Assembly: GCA_036504155.1 (NCBI GenBank)
Contig: DASXVQ010000036.1
Span: 1 to 64,000, forward strand
Source: JACRCT01 sp036504155
GTDB lineage: Bacteria > Myxococcota > Myxococcia > Myxococcales > UBA5297
Direction: 5' to 3'
Length of the DNA stretch: 64,000 nt
Part shown: positions 27,700 to 36,234 of the stretch, piece by piece
Layout of the letters: each line of letters begins with the position of its first letter
How positions within the stretch are numbered: position 1 is the first letter of the stretch
The notes under the pieces: generated by a model
Seen by the model: the letters and a program-made list of their open reading frames with translations, nothing else
Told to the model about the DNA's origin: nothing
Databases searched by the model: none
Position numbers and translations under genes: made by a program

Positions 27700-29259
27700 G
27701 TATCCGCGCAGCTTGCGCGCCAGCGTGTTGCGCCCGATGCCGAGCAGCCGCGCCGCCAGGCTCCGGTTGCCGCCGACCTTCTCCAGCGCCGAGAGGATGT
27801 GCTCGCGCTCCACGCTCTCCAGAGTGCGGATGCCCTGGGCCTCTGCGGGCAGCGGCTCGGTGCTGGCCGGGACCAGCGGCTCGACCTCGTCCCCGCCCCC
27901 GTCGTCCGCGGGCTGGATGTCGGGCGAGAGCCGGTAGCGCTCGGGCAGCGGCAGGTGCTCGGGCAAGAGATCGAGACCGTCCATGATGACGATGGCGCTC
28001 TCCAGGCAGTTCTCCAGCTCGCGCACGTTGCCGGGCCAGGGATAGGCGGTGAGCCGGGCCAGGGCCGCCTCGCTGATGCGCGGGACCTCGCGGGCGTGCC
28101 GCTTCGCGGCGGAGGCGACGAAGTGGCGGACCAGGCGGGTGACGTCCTCGGGCCCGCGCTGGCGCAGCGGCGGCAGGCGGATCTCCACGACCTTGATGCG
28201 GTAGTAGAGGTCCTGGCGGAACCTGCCCTCGGCGACGAGCCTCTCCAGGTCGCGGTTGGTGGCGGCGACGACGCGCGCGTCGATCTGCACGGTCTTGTTG
28301 CCGCCCACGCGCTCGAACTCGCGGTCCTGCAGCACGCGCAGGAGCTTGCCCTGGACCGAGAGCGGCAGCTCGCCGATCTCGTCGAGGAAGAGGGTGCCGC
28401 CCTGGGCGGCGTCGAACTTGCCGTTGGCCTTCTGGTCCGCGCCGGTGTAGGCGCCCTTCTCGTGGCCGAAGAGCTCGTTCTCGATGAGCGAGGCCGGCAG
28501 CGCGGCGCAGTCGACCTTCACGAACGGCTTGTCGCGGCGCTTGGAGTTGACGTGGACGGCGCGGGCGAACAGCTCCTTGCCGGTGCCGCTCTCGCCGCGG
28601 ACCATCACCGTGGCCTCGCTGGCGGCGGCCTTGGTGGTCAGCCGGTAGGCCGTCCGCATCGGCTCCGACTCGCCGATGATCCGGTTGAAGCGCTCGGCCA
28701 GCGGCAGGGGCTCGTGGGCCTCGGCCGGCGGGCGGAAGAGCTGGGTGTAGACGGTGGTGGACTCGATGACCGCCGCGGCCTGCTGCGCCAGCGAGCCCAG
28801 GGTCTCGCCGTCGTCGCGGGTGAAGGCGCCGCCGCGCTTGTTGAGCAGCTGCACCACGCCGATGACCACGCCGTTCCGGTCGCGCATGGGCGCGGCGAGG
28901 ATGGACTCGGTGCGGTAGCCGGTGCGCTCGTCGATGCGGGAGAAGAAGCGCGGGTCCTGGTTGGTGGTGGGGACGTTGACCGTCTCGCCGCTCTCGGCCA
29001 CGTGCCCGGCGATGCCCTGCCCCAGCTTGAGGCGGATCTCCTTGAGCTCCGGGAGGTGGGCGGCGCGGCTGAAGACCTCGCCCTTGCCGCGGTCGACCAG
29101 GTAGAGCGTGCCGCGGTCGGCGTCGAGGGCGGTGGCCATCCGGTCGACCAGGGTGAGCAGCAGGTCGTCGATGGCGACCTCGCGCCCGACGAACTCGCTG
29201 ACGGCCAGGAGCACGGCGCTGCTGCGATCGGACGGGGTCATGGGCATGCTGGGACGCAT
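27694..29259 (-). CDS. GAF-AAA+-Fis regulator, sigma-54-dependent type
   Basis: About 521 residues. A GAF sensor domain at about 10-180 contains DADRGTLYLVDRGKGEVFS and LGQGIAGHVAESGETVNVP. The AAA+ domain has Walker A GESGTGKE, an intact GAYTGA loop, LFLDEIGEL and the NVRELENCLE region. A Fis-type DNA-binding helix-turn-helix at the end reads SLAARLLGIGRNTLARKLRGYQ. It should activate sigma-54 promoters in response to a small ligand sensed by GAF. ATG 29259 follows GGGG at five bases; two later in-frame ATGs exist (29247, 29241). Its stop codon lies inside a repeat arm. Targets are unknown; the downstream MFS-mprF-acvB genes are candidates by position only. Confidence 0.88.
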   Translation of the reverse strand: MRPSMPMTPSDRSSAVLLAVSEFVGREVAIDDLLLTLVDRMATALDADRGTLYLVDRGKGEVFSRAAHLPELKEIRLKLGQGIAGHVAESGETVNVPTTNQDPRFFSRIDERTGYRTESILAAPMRDRNGVVIGVVQLLNKRGGAFTRDDGETLGSLAQQAAAVIESTTVYTQLFRPPAEAHEPLPLAERFNRIIGESEPMRTAYRLTTKAAASEATVMVRGESGTGKELFARAVHVNSKRRDKPFVKVDCAALPASLIENELFGHEKGAYTGADQKANGKFDAAQGGTLFLDEIGELPLSVQGKLLRVLQDREFERVGGNKTVQIDARVVAATNRDLERLVAEGRFRQDLYYRIKVVEIRLPPLRQRGPEDVTRLVRHFVASAAKRHAREVPRISEAALARLTAYPWPGNVRELENCLESAIVIMDGLDLLPEHLPLPERYRLSPDIQPADDGGGDEVEPLVPASTEPLPAEAQGIRTLESVEREHILSALEKVGGNRSLAARLLGIGRNTLARKLRGYQ

Positions 29260-29433
29260 CGTACCCCGTGGATTTGGCTGGGGAAATGCGCGGACGACGG
29301 CTGGGGCGAGCATCGGGCACCTCCGCCTGGCCTGCCAGTGCAGCCGGTGTGCCCGGGATCACGTTCGGGGCAAGCGCGTCACGGTGCGCCGGAATGGGGC
29401 AGAAGGCCTGGGCCGGAATGGGGCAAGCGCGCC

Positions 29434-29663
29434 AAAAACCTCCCCCCGGCCCCCTCCGGCGGAGCCGGAGGGGGAGCCGGAGGGGGAGCCGTTGGTTGCC
29501 TTCGGCGACGCGGTAGGAGCTGCTTGCACCGCCACGTCCGTGCTCGAGGCCCACGTTGAGTCCGGCAAGGTGGTGGTGGCGCCGCGAGCTCCGCAGGGGA
29601 GCGAATCGAGCAGTGGCGAGCTCCCCCTCCAGCTCCGCTGGAGGGGGCCGGGGGGAGGTTTTT
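29434..29663. repeat. 230-bp inverted-repeat element with terminator-like ends
   Basis: The ends AAAAACCTCCCCCCGGCC (29434) and its complement ending TTTTT (29663) are perfect over 23 bases. Next to each lies an 11-bp hairpin: CCCCCTCCGGC/GCCGGAGGGGG on the left and CCCCCTCCAGC/GCTGGAGGGGG on the right, differing by compensatory changes. Each end has a GC hairpin followed by T5 in the outward direction, so it could act as a two-way terminator. It touches the TAA stop of the next gene (29662-29664). The rest of gap 29260-29661 shows only a short CCGGAATGGGGC duplication near 29390-29425. Confidence 0.75.
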
Positions 29664-31152
29664 AGAAGCCGAGCCGGAACTTCCGGAACGCCACCCCGGT
29701 CATCTTCAGCAAGAGCCAGCCGTGCTTGAAGCGGTCGATCTTGGTGTCGCCGTAGGTCCGGGCCCGGTAGCGCACCGGGACCTCCACCAGCTTGAAGGCG
29801 CTGCGCGCGGCCCCGAAGAGCAGGTCGAAGTCCCCGAAGGGGTCGAAGTCGCCGAAGTAGGCCCGGTTCGCCGCGATGCGCTCGTAGTCCACCCGGCGCA
29901 GGACCTTGGTCCCGCACAGCGTGTCCTTGACCGGCATGCCCAGCAGGTGCGTGAACGCCAGGCTGAAGAACTTGTTGCCCAGCATGTTGAGCAGGCGCAT
30001 CGCGCCCTGCTCCATCGGGTAGACCAGCCGCGTGCCGTTGACGAACTCGCCCCGGCCCTCGGCGATGGCCTCGTAGAACTTGGGCAGGTCCTCGGGAGGC
30101 ACGGTCAGGTCGGCGTCGAGGATGAACAGGATGTCCCCGGTCGCCGCGGCGAAGCCCTTGCGGACCGCGTCGCCCTTCCCCTTCCCGTCGCCCTGGTGGA
30201 TGAGCACCGTGTTCGGCCGCTTGCCGAGGCGCTTCTCGATCTCCTCGACCGTGCCGTCCTCGGAGTTGCCGTCCACCAGGATGAGCTCGGTGCCGGCGCC
30301 CAGGTCCGGCGTGCGCGCGAAGATGTCCTCGACGTTGCCGCGCTCGTTGCGGCAGGGCACCACCACCGAGCAGGTCATCGGCTCTTCGCGCTGGATGTTC
30401 TGCCAGACCGGGCGGGCCACGAAGTACTCGACCAGCGCCAGCTGCTCGAGGAGCGGCAGGCGCGCCAGGACCCGGTTGGCCAGCCGCGAGACGATGGGCA
30501 GGTCCACCGGGAGCAGCGTCGAGGAGCCGGAGTGGACGACCTCGAAGCCGGCCAGCTTGAGCAGGTTCTCGATGTCCTGGCGGCCGAGCCAGTTCTGCTC
30601 CGACTCGGGCATCTTCAGGCCCAGCGCGGCGCCCAGCTGCAGCACCGGCTCCCACAGGAAGTTGTGGTAGGTCACGAACAGCCGCGAGCGCGGGCCCATC
30701 ACCTTGCGCAGCGAGCGCAGCCCGGCCCAGACGTCGTCGAGGAAGCCGATGACGTCGGAGAGCACGACGAAGTCGAACTCCTCGTCCAGCTCCAGCGCCT
30801 CGGCGTCGGCGACGTGGAACTCGAGGTCCGGGTGCTTCCGCCGGGCGATCTCCACGTGCTTGGGCGAGAGGTCCACGCCCACGCCGCGGGACGGACGCAG
30901 CGAGGCGAGCAGGTCGCCGGTCGAGCAGCCCACCTCGAGGACGCGGGAGCCCTCGGGGATGAAGAAGCGGGCGAGCTTGGCGATCTGCTCGTGGTAGTAG
31001 CGGTTCTTCGCCCGGAAGGAGTCGCGCCGCGAGGCCAGCTCGTCGAGCTCGGCGGCGCGGGTCTGGCGGCGCTCGCGCTCGGCGCGGGCGAACGCGGTCT
31101 CCTTCGGCTTGCGGTACGGGCGCTTGGCTTGGGTCTTGGCTTTCGTTGGCAT
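29662..31152 (-). CDS. Bifunctional SAM-methyltransferase / GT2 glycosyltransferase, copy 1
   Basis: 496 residues in two domains. The N-terminal class I methyltransferase (about 50-245) has motif I VLEVGCSTGD at 71-80 and YHNFLWEP. The C-terminal family 2 transferase (about 260-490) begins CSVVVPCRNERGNVEDI and has LDADLTVP at 345-352 as the metal-binding DxD-type site, followed by FVNGTRLVYPM. The GT2 part resembles polyprenyl-phosphate sugar transferases of the dolichol-phosphate mannose synthase kind, but no membrane anchor is obvious. ATG 31152 is the start. A close copy lies at 37539-39017. Likely role: decorating or initiating a surface glycan; substrate unknown. Confidence 0.85.
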   Translation of the reverse strand: MPTKAKTQAKRPYRKPKETAFARAERERRQTRAAELDELASRRDSFRAKNRYYHEQIAKLARFFIPEGSRVLEVGCSTGDLLASLRPSRGVGVDLSPKHVEIARRKHPDLEFHVADAEALELDEEFDFVVLSDVIGFLDDVWAGLRSLRKVMGPRSRLFVTYHNFLWEPVLQLGAALGLKMPESEQNWLGRQDIENLLKLAGFEVVHSGSSTLLPVDLPIVSRLANRVLARLPLLEQLALVEYFVARPVWQNIQREEPMTCSVVVPCRNERGNVEDIFARTPDLGAGTELILVDGNSEDGTVEEIEKRLGKRPNTVLIHQGDGKGKGDAVRKGFAAATGDILFILDADLTVPPEDLPKFYEAIAEGRGEFVNGTRLVYPMEQGAMRLLNMLGNKFFSLAFTHLLGMPVKDTLCGTKVLRRVDYERIAANRAYFGDFDPFGDFDLLFGAARSAFKLVEVPVRYRARTYGDTKIDRFKHGWLLLKMTGVAFRKFRLGF

Positions 31153-31192
31153 CGCGCGGCGCAGGGTAGCACGCTCGACGGAGGCTGAAGCC

Positions 31193-31356
31193 CTGCTGTC
31201 ACCCCACTTCTCTTCGAATGATTTCCACCACCTGGCCGCCGAGTCGGGTAGAGCCCGCCCTCCGTGGCGGGGGCGGCATTTGTCGGGCGCGTGCACGACC
31301 GACCGACACGACCGACCGACACGACCGACCGCGGCACGGAGGCCGCGCTCTACCCC
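31193..31356. repeat. Composite inverted-repeat element, copy e
   Basis: The left outer arm CTGCTGTCACCCCACTTC begins at 31193 and continues through a segment (TCGAATGATTTCCACC) also found, inverted, in copy b. The inner arms GGGTAGAGCCCGCCC (31246) and GCGCTCTACCC (ending about 31355) each carry a CTCCGT-loop hairpin. Between them are almost three 13-bp units CACGACCGACCGA (31294-31330). The right outer arm is missing. The element lies 37 bp after a polypyrimidine tract that follows the next gene's stop, and 40 bp upstream of the methyltransferase-GT2 start. Confidence 0.75.
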
Positions 31357-31398
31357 CCGCCCCGGCCAGAGAAAGAAAGAAGAGGAAAGGAAAGGAAG

Positions 31399-34164
31399 CT
31401 ACTCCTCCTTCGTCTCGTCCCAGCCCAGCTCCAGCACGGCCTTGCGCAGCCGTTCGGTCAGCTCGAGCTCCGCCGCGGCAATCTTCTCGCCGTCGGCGAT
31501 CGGGGTAGCCACCAGCGGCTCGCCGATGACGACCTGCAGGCGCATGCGCTTGAAGTTCCGGTGCGGCAGGACGCGCGGCAGCAGCTTGTGGGCGCCCCAC
31601 ACCTCGTAGGTCCCGATGAGCCGGGCCGGCACGATCGGCGCGCCGCTGGCCAGCGCCAGCTTCGCTGCCCCGCGCCGGAACTCGGAGAGCTGCCCCGACC
31701 GCGACCGCGTGCCTTCCGGGAACATCAGCAGCGGCTGCCCGGACTTGAGGACCTCCAACCCCGCGCGCAGGGCCGGCAAGGCGTCGCCCTCGCGCTCCAC
31801 CGGGATCGCCCGGCCGAGGTTGGCCAGGAACTTGGTGATCGGGTTCTTCCACAGCTCGGCCTTCCCGAACGAGCAGCCCCGCTGCCGCTGGTGGTGCGGC
31901 AGCACCGCGGCCAGCCAGAGCGGATCCAGGTAGGTCAGGTGGTTGGGGCACACCAGGAACGGGCCCTTCTCGGGCAGGTTCTCGACGCCCTGGATGTCGA
32001 TGTGCCAGATGACCCGCATCGACCACAGCACGGCCTCGCTCGCGATCCAGGCGAAGAAGCCCCGCGGCGGCGGCACCCGCGCCACTTCCTCGCCGGGCTT
32101 GGCCAGCTCCAGCGGCTTGGACTCGCTCTGCGCCTTGCGCACCGCCGCCACCAGGTCGGCGACGCGGTGGATGGACGGGCCCAGCTCGTCCATGGGCACG
32201 CCGAACTCCTCCTCGATGGCGGAGGCCAGCTCGAGGCGACCCAGCGAGTCGATGCCCAGGTCGAACTGCAGCGCCGAGCGCAGCGACAGCGTCCCGCGGC
32301 GCGAGCTGGGCGGCACGAACTGCGAGACCAGCGCCACCACCCGCTCCTCCAGGGCGTCGCGCTGCTCGGCCACCGCCGGCTCGTCGGCGGCGGCCTTCGT
32401 CGGCTTGGCCTCTGACTCCAGCAGCTTGCGCAGCTCCTTGCGCTTGACGCTGAGCTTGGTGGTCTTGGGGATCTCGTCGACGAAGTGCACCCGCTGCACG
32501 CGCAGGTAGCTGACGATCTCCGGAGCCCGCTCGTTGAACTCCGCCTCGACTTTCGTCCGCAGCTGCGCGGCGTCGACGCCGGCGGCCGCGGCCGGGTCCA
32601 GCACCACCGCCGCGTGGATCTCCTCGCCGGGCCGGTCGCCGCAGGGCATGCCCACCACCGCCAGCTCCTTGACGCCCTCGATGCCCTTGTAGTGGCGCTC
32701 GACGTCGTCCGGGGAGGCCTTCTTGCCCGCCGGCGTGACGATCAGCTCGTCGAGACGGCCGACGATCTTGAAGTAGCCCTTGCGGTCCATCCGGCCCAGG
32801 TCGCCGCTGGAGTACCAGCCGTCCTTGAGCACCTGCGCGGTCATCTCCGGCTCGCGGAAGTAGCCGCGCATCACGCCGCGGCCCTTCACGCGGAGCTCGC
32901 CCTCGCCGGCGGTATTGGGTTGGAAGATCTGCACCTCGCTGCCCGGGACGGCGTGGCCCACCCGGCCCAGGCGGCGGTTCCTGAACCAGCTCCCGCAGGC
33001 CGCGGCCGAGGTCTCGCTCATGCCGTAGCCTTCGAGGAAGCTGAAGCCCATGCTCTCGAAGCCCTTCATCACCTCGATCGAGCCGGGGGCGCCGGCGGAC
33101 ACCAGCCGCAGCCTGGCCCCGCCGAACTGGTTGAAGACCTTCTTGAAGAGCTTGGGGCCGGGGTTGAACGGCGTGCGCCGGCGGACGGCCCGGGTCGCGA
33201 ACTTCATCGTGGCGAAGAGGGCCCGGGTGACGGCGCCCTTCTGCGCCACCGTGCGCTGGATGTTGCCGTAGATGAGCTCGAAGAGCCGCGGCACGCCGGG
33301 CAGGAGGGTGGTGTGCGTCTCCTGCATCGCCGCGACGATCAGGTCGCCGCGGACGGCCTCGACCAGGGTCATCGTCGCGCCGGCGGCCAGCGCGCCGATC
33401 TGGATGATGCCCGCGAAGATGTGGTGCAGCGGCAGCACCAGGAGCAGCTCGTCCTGGTCGTTCACGCCCCACATGTTCCAGATGCCGTCGCAGCCCGCGT
33501 AGAGCAGGTTCGAGTGCGTGAGCATCACGCCCTTGGGCCGGCCGCTGGTCCCGGAGGTGAAGATGATGGAGGCCAGCTCGGGGTCGGCGTCGGGGTCGTC
33601 CTTGGCGGGCGCGAGCGCGGGGACCGAGGGCGTGGCGCAGCAGAGGCGGTCCTCGAGCACCAGCTGCGGCGCGGTGCAGCCGGTGTCGACGTGCTTGGGC
33701 GCCTGGGCGCGGGAGAACAGGACGAGGCGCGCCTCGGCCGCCTTGAGCAGGATGGCGAGGTCGGCCGCCGGGAGGTTGGCGTCCAGCGGCACCACGGTGC
33801 CGCGCGCCTTGAGCACCGCGTAGTTGGCGATGAGCCAGTCCGGCGAGTTCTCGGCGTGCAGCACGACGCGGTCGCCGGGGCGCAGGCCGGCGGCCTCGAG
33901 CGCGGCGGCGGCGGCGTGGATGCGCTGGAGCAGCTCGGACCAGGTCAGCGTCCGCAGCTCGCCGTTCTTGCGCAGGCGCAGGGCGATCTTGGCGCCGTAA
34001 CGGCCGGCGGCCTGCTCCAGCGGCTCGAGGAGGTGCTTGAAGTCCTCGCCCCGGGTCTTCCAGCCGGCGGGCGCCTGCGCGGGCGTGGAGGCCGGGCTGG
34101 GCGCGGGGGCAGGCGGAACGACCTGGGGCTGAGAAGAAACGGGCGACGGGTCGGCGGCTGGCAT
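31399..34164 (-). CDS. Fusion: AMP-forming acyl ligase - acyl carrier domain - PlsC-type acyltransferase
   Basis: 921 residues. After a Pro/Ala-rich start, an adenylating domain (about 35-600) has IIFTSGTSGRPKGVML at 200-215 and GYGMSETSAA. A carrier domain follows, with LGIDSLGRLEL carrying the pantetheine Ser at 640. The last domain is an acylglycerolphosphate acyltransferase with NHLTYLD (His742, Asp747) and FPEGTRSR at 815-822. The likely cycle is to activate a free fatty acid as acyl-AMP, load it on the internal carrier, and transfer it to a lyso-lipid. E. coli Aas joins the same two activities in the opposite order without an internal carrier. It is therefore probably a self-contained phospholipid remodelling or salvage enzyme. 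ATG 34164 is the start. Confidence 0.85.
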   Translation of the reverse strand: MPAADPSPVSSQPQVVPPAPAPSPASTPAQAPAGWKTRGEDFKHLLEPLEQAAGRYGAKIALRLRKNGELRTLTWSELLQRIHAAAAALEAAGLRPGDRVVLHAENSPDWLIANYAVLKARGTVVPLDANLPAADLAILLKAAEARLVLFSRAQAPKHVDTGCTAPQLVLEDRLCCATPSVPALAPAKDDPDADPELASIIFTSGTSGRPKGVMLTHSNLLYAGCDGIWNMWGVNDQDELLLVLPLHHIFAGIIQIGALAAGATMTLVEAVRGDLIVAAMQETHTTLLPGVPRLFELIYGNIQRTVAQKGAVTRALFATMKFATRAVRRRTPFNPGPKLFKKVFNQFGGARLRLVSAGAPGSIEVMKGFESMGFSFLEGYGMSETSAAACGSWFRNRRLGRVGHAVPGSEVQIFQPNTAGEGELRVKGRGVMRGYFREPEMTAQVLKDGWYSSGDLGRMDRKGYFKIVGRLDELIVTPAGKKASPDDVERHYKGIEGVKELAVVGMPCGDRPGEEIHAAVVLDPAAAAGVDAAQLRTKVEAEFNERAPEIVSYLRVQRVHFVDEIPKTTKLSVKRKELRKLLESEAKPTKAAADEPAVAEQRDALEERVVALVSQFVPPSSRRGTLSLRSALQFDLGIDSLGRLELASAIEEEFGVPMDELGPSIHRVADLVAAVRKAQSESKPLELAKPGEEVARVPPPRGFFAWIASEAVLWSMRVIWHIDIQGVENLPEKGPFLVCPNHLTYLDPLWLAAVLPHHQRQRGCSFGKAELWKNPITKFLANLGRAIPVEREGDALPALRAGLEVLKSGQPLLMFPEGTRSRSGQLSEFRRGAAKLALASGAPIVPARLIGTYEVWGAHKLLPRVLPHRNFKRMRLQVVIGEPLVATPIADGEKIAAAELELTERLRKAVLELGWDETKEE

Positions 34165-34467
34165 GCAGGCGAGCCAAGCATTTCGGCCGGGCGCGAGTCA
34201 AAGAAAGGTTGTGTAAAAGCTGGGGAGTTGCGCGAGCTTAGGTGCGTATTCGGGTTCGCACCCGCGTCCTGGCGCGCCCTGCTCGCCCATCTCGGAAAAG
34301 CGACTCGCTGCGTCATGGCGCAAGCCTTCGAAACGCAGGCGGAATTCGGGCGAAGGAAGAAGCCTGCCTTTGGCGTCTGCCGCCGAATGCCCGAGAACCC
34401 AACCGCAATCGACGCCGCCGCTCCGCCGCCCCTGACAGTGATTCCCATTCACGCGCTGCTGTTTAGA
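34165..34467. other. Divergent intergenic region, lower GC
   Basis: Bases 34195-34470 look less GC-rich than their surroundings, with A/T patches such as GTCAAAGAAAGGTTGTGTAAAAG near 34197-34219. It separates two divergent genes and should hold their promoters, but no convincing -35/-10 pair stands out. Open frames on both strands have no recognisable content. Confidence 0.4.
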
Positions 34468-36147
34468 ATGCGCCGGTCCATGATCCTGGAACCTCCTTCC
34501 GCGCGCGGTGACGTCGGCCTTGTCGGCATGGCCGTGTGGACCGGTGCGGCGGCGGCCCTCGTGGTCGCCTTCCTGCTCTCGGTGGTGGGCGCCTCGTCAC
34601 CAGCCATGGCCGTCGCGGTGGGCGGCTGCGCGGCGACGGGCCTCGCCATCGCGGCGCTGCGGCGCGCGGGCGCCTCCTGGAAGCGCGCCTGCGCGGTCGG
34701 GTTCGCGCCGGTGCTGCTCACCCTCGCCTGCAGCGCCCTCGCGGGCGCCTTCTACGACATCTCGTGCGACGGGAATTTCTACCATCAGGACGCGATACTC
34801 CGGCTGGCGCGGGGGTGGAACCCGATCCGCGACTCGCCCATCGCCGACGGCTCGGCCAGCGAGTTCATCAATCACTACGCGAAGGGAGCCTGGACGCTCG
34901 AAGCCGGCCTCTACGGGCTCTTCCAGCGCCTCGAGGCGGCCAAGGGGCCGAACCTGTTGCTTCTCGTCTCGGCCGGCCTGCTCGCCTACGAGGCCCTGCG
35001 CGCCTTGGGCGTGCGCAGAAGGATCGCCATCCCAGGGGCGGCGCTGCTCGCGGCCAACCCGGTCGCCCTCTACCAGTCCCTCTCCTTCTACGTCGACGGC
35101 CAGGTCGGCTCTACGGTCCTGGCCCTCCTCTCGTCGCTCGTCCTGGTCCGGCAGCGCTCCGATCGGCTGGCCGAGCTCACAGCGGCCGGCACCGCCGTCT
35201 ATCTCGTGAACATCAAGTTCACGGGCATCGCCTTCCTCGGGTTCGTGGGGCTCATCGGCCTGGGGGCGGTCCTGCCGCTGGGCCGCCGGCGGGTCGCGCG
35301 CTTGGCGCTGGTTCTCGGAGCCGGAGCGCTCGTCGGCGTATTCGGCGTCGGTTTCAACCCCTACGTGACCAACACCCTGCAGGCGGGCCACCCGTTCCAC
35401 CCGCTGTTCGGCCCCTCCCGCATCGACATCATGTCCACGCAGACGCACCCTGCCTTCTCCCGCGCGAGCGCGGTCGAGAAGCTCGGGCGCGCGCACTTTT
35501 CCAGGGCCAGCAACAGCATCACCTCGTTTCCGAACCTCAAGCTCCCCTTCGCGATCACGCGCAACGAGCTGGTGACGTACCGCAGCTCGGACGTCCGCTT
35601 CGCGGGCTTCGGTCCCTGGTTCGGCGGGCTCCTCCTGCTTGCCTTGGGGCTCGGCGCGGGGCTCGCGCGTCGCCCCGGGACGCGGGCGGCCTTCCTCGTC
35701 GTGCTCGCCCTGGCGCTCTCGGGGATTGTCACGCCGGAGGCCTGGTGGGCCCGGTACGTCCCGTACCTTTGGCTTCCGCCGGTGCTCCTTGCCATCTGGG
35801 CCGCCTCTACGGACGGGCCCCGGCTGCGGCCCGCTGGGCTGCTCGCGCTCGTGGCTGCGGGCGTCAATGCGCTCTTGGTCCTGGTGCCCTACGCCAGCCA
35901 CCAATGGCAGGAGGCCAAGGACCTCCGGCGCCAGCTCCGGGCCATCGCAGCAACGTCGGGCGGGCAGCCTGTCCGGCTCGAGCCCGCGGCGTTCGTCTCG
36001 GTGGACGCACGCCTGGCGGAGGCCGGCATCCGCTTCGAGCGGGGGCCGCTCGACTGTCCAACTCCCGAGAGGCTGCACGGGTTTCCAGACGCCCGCCTCT
36101 GCGTGCCGATCGCGCCGACCGCCATCACTGACGCGGCCAAGCGCTGA
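34468..36147 (+). CDS. Polytopic membrane protein, GT-C-like glycan enzyme candidate
   Basis: About 559 residues with ten or more membrane helices. After the second helix comes a luminal loop ISCDGNFYHQDAILRLARGWNP with an Asp soon after the membrane exit, as in GT-C transferases that use lipid-linked sugars. Later features are LVNIKFTGIAFLGF, GFNPYVTNTLQAGHPFHPLFGP and TPEAWWARYVPYLWLPP. A soluble C-terminal piece of about 60 residues ends the protein. I do not recognise a named family. It converges on glf and lies in a polysaccharide region, so a glycosyltransferase or polymerase role is plausible. The start may be ATG 34468 or 34480; neither has a strong ribosome site. Confidence 0.65.
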   Translation: MRRSMILEPPSARGDVGLVGMAVWTGAAAALVVAFLLSVVGASSPAMAVAVGGCAATGLAIAALRRAGASWKRACAVGFAPVLLTLACSALAGAFYDISCDGNFYHQDAILRLARGWNPIRDSPIADGSASEFINHYAKGAWTLEAGLYGLFQRLEAAKGPNLLLLVSAGLLAYEALRALGVRRRIAIPGAALLAANPVALYQSLSFYVDGQVGSTVLALLSSLVLVRQRSDRLAELTAAGTAVYLVNIKFTGIAFLGFVGLIGLGAVLPLGRRRVARLALVLGAGALVGVFGVGFNPYVTNTLQAGHPFHPLFGPSRIDIMSTQTHPAFSRASAVEKLGRAHFSRASNSITSFPNLKLPFAITRNELVTYRSSDVRFAGFGPWFGGLLLLALGLGAGLARRPGTRAAFLVVLALALSGIVTPEAWWARYVPYLWLPPVLLAIWAASTDGPRLRPAGLLALVAAGVNALLVLVPYASHQWQEAKDLRRQLRAIAATSGGQPVRLEPAAFVSVDARLAEAGIRFERGPLDCPTPERLHGFPDARLCVPIAPTAITDAAKR

Positions 36148-36234
36148 GGCCTGCGGGCGCGGCGTCCGCCCGCCCCCTGCGCCTCGCCACGGTGGCCCCC
36201 GGGAAAGGGTGCTGCCGCCGCGCGTGGCCGCACT

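Noticed and set aside
34242..34466. Small frames in the 34.2-34.5 kb gap
   Set aside because: Arg/Ser-rich translations without ribosome sites or recognisable motifs on either strand.
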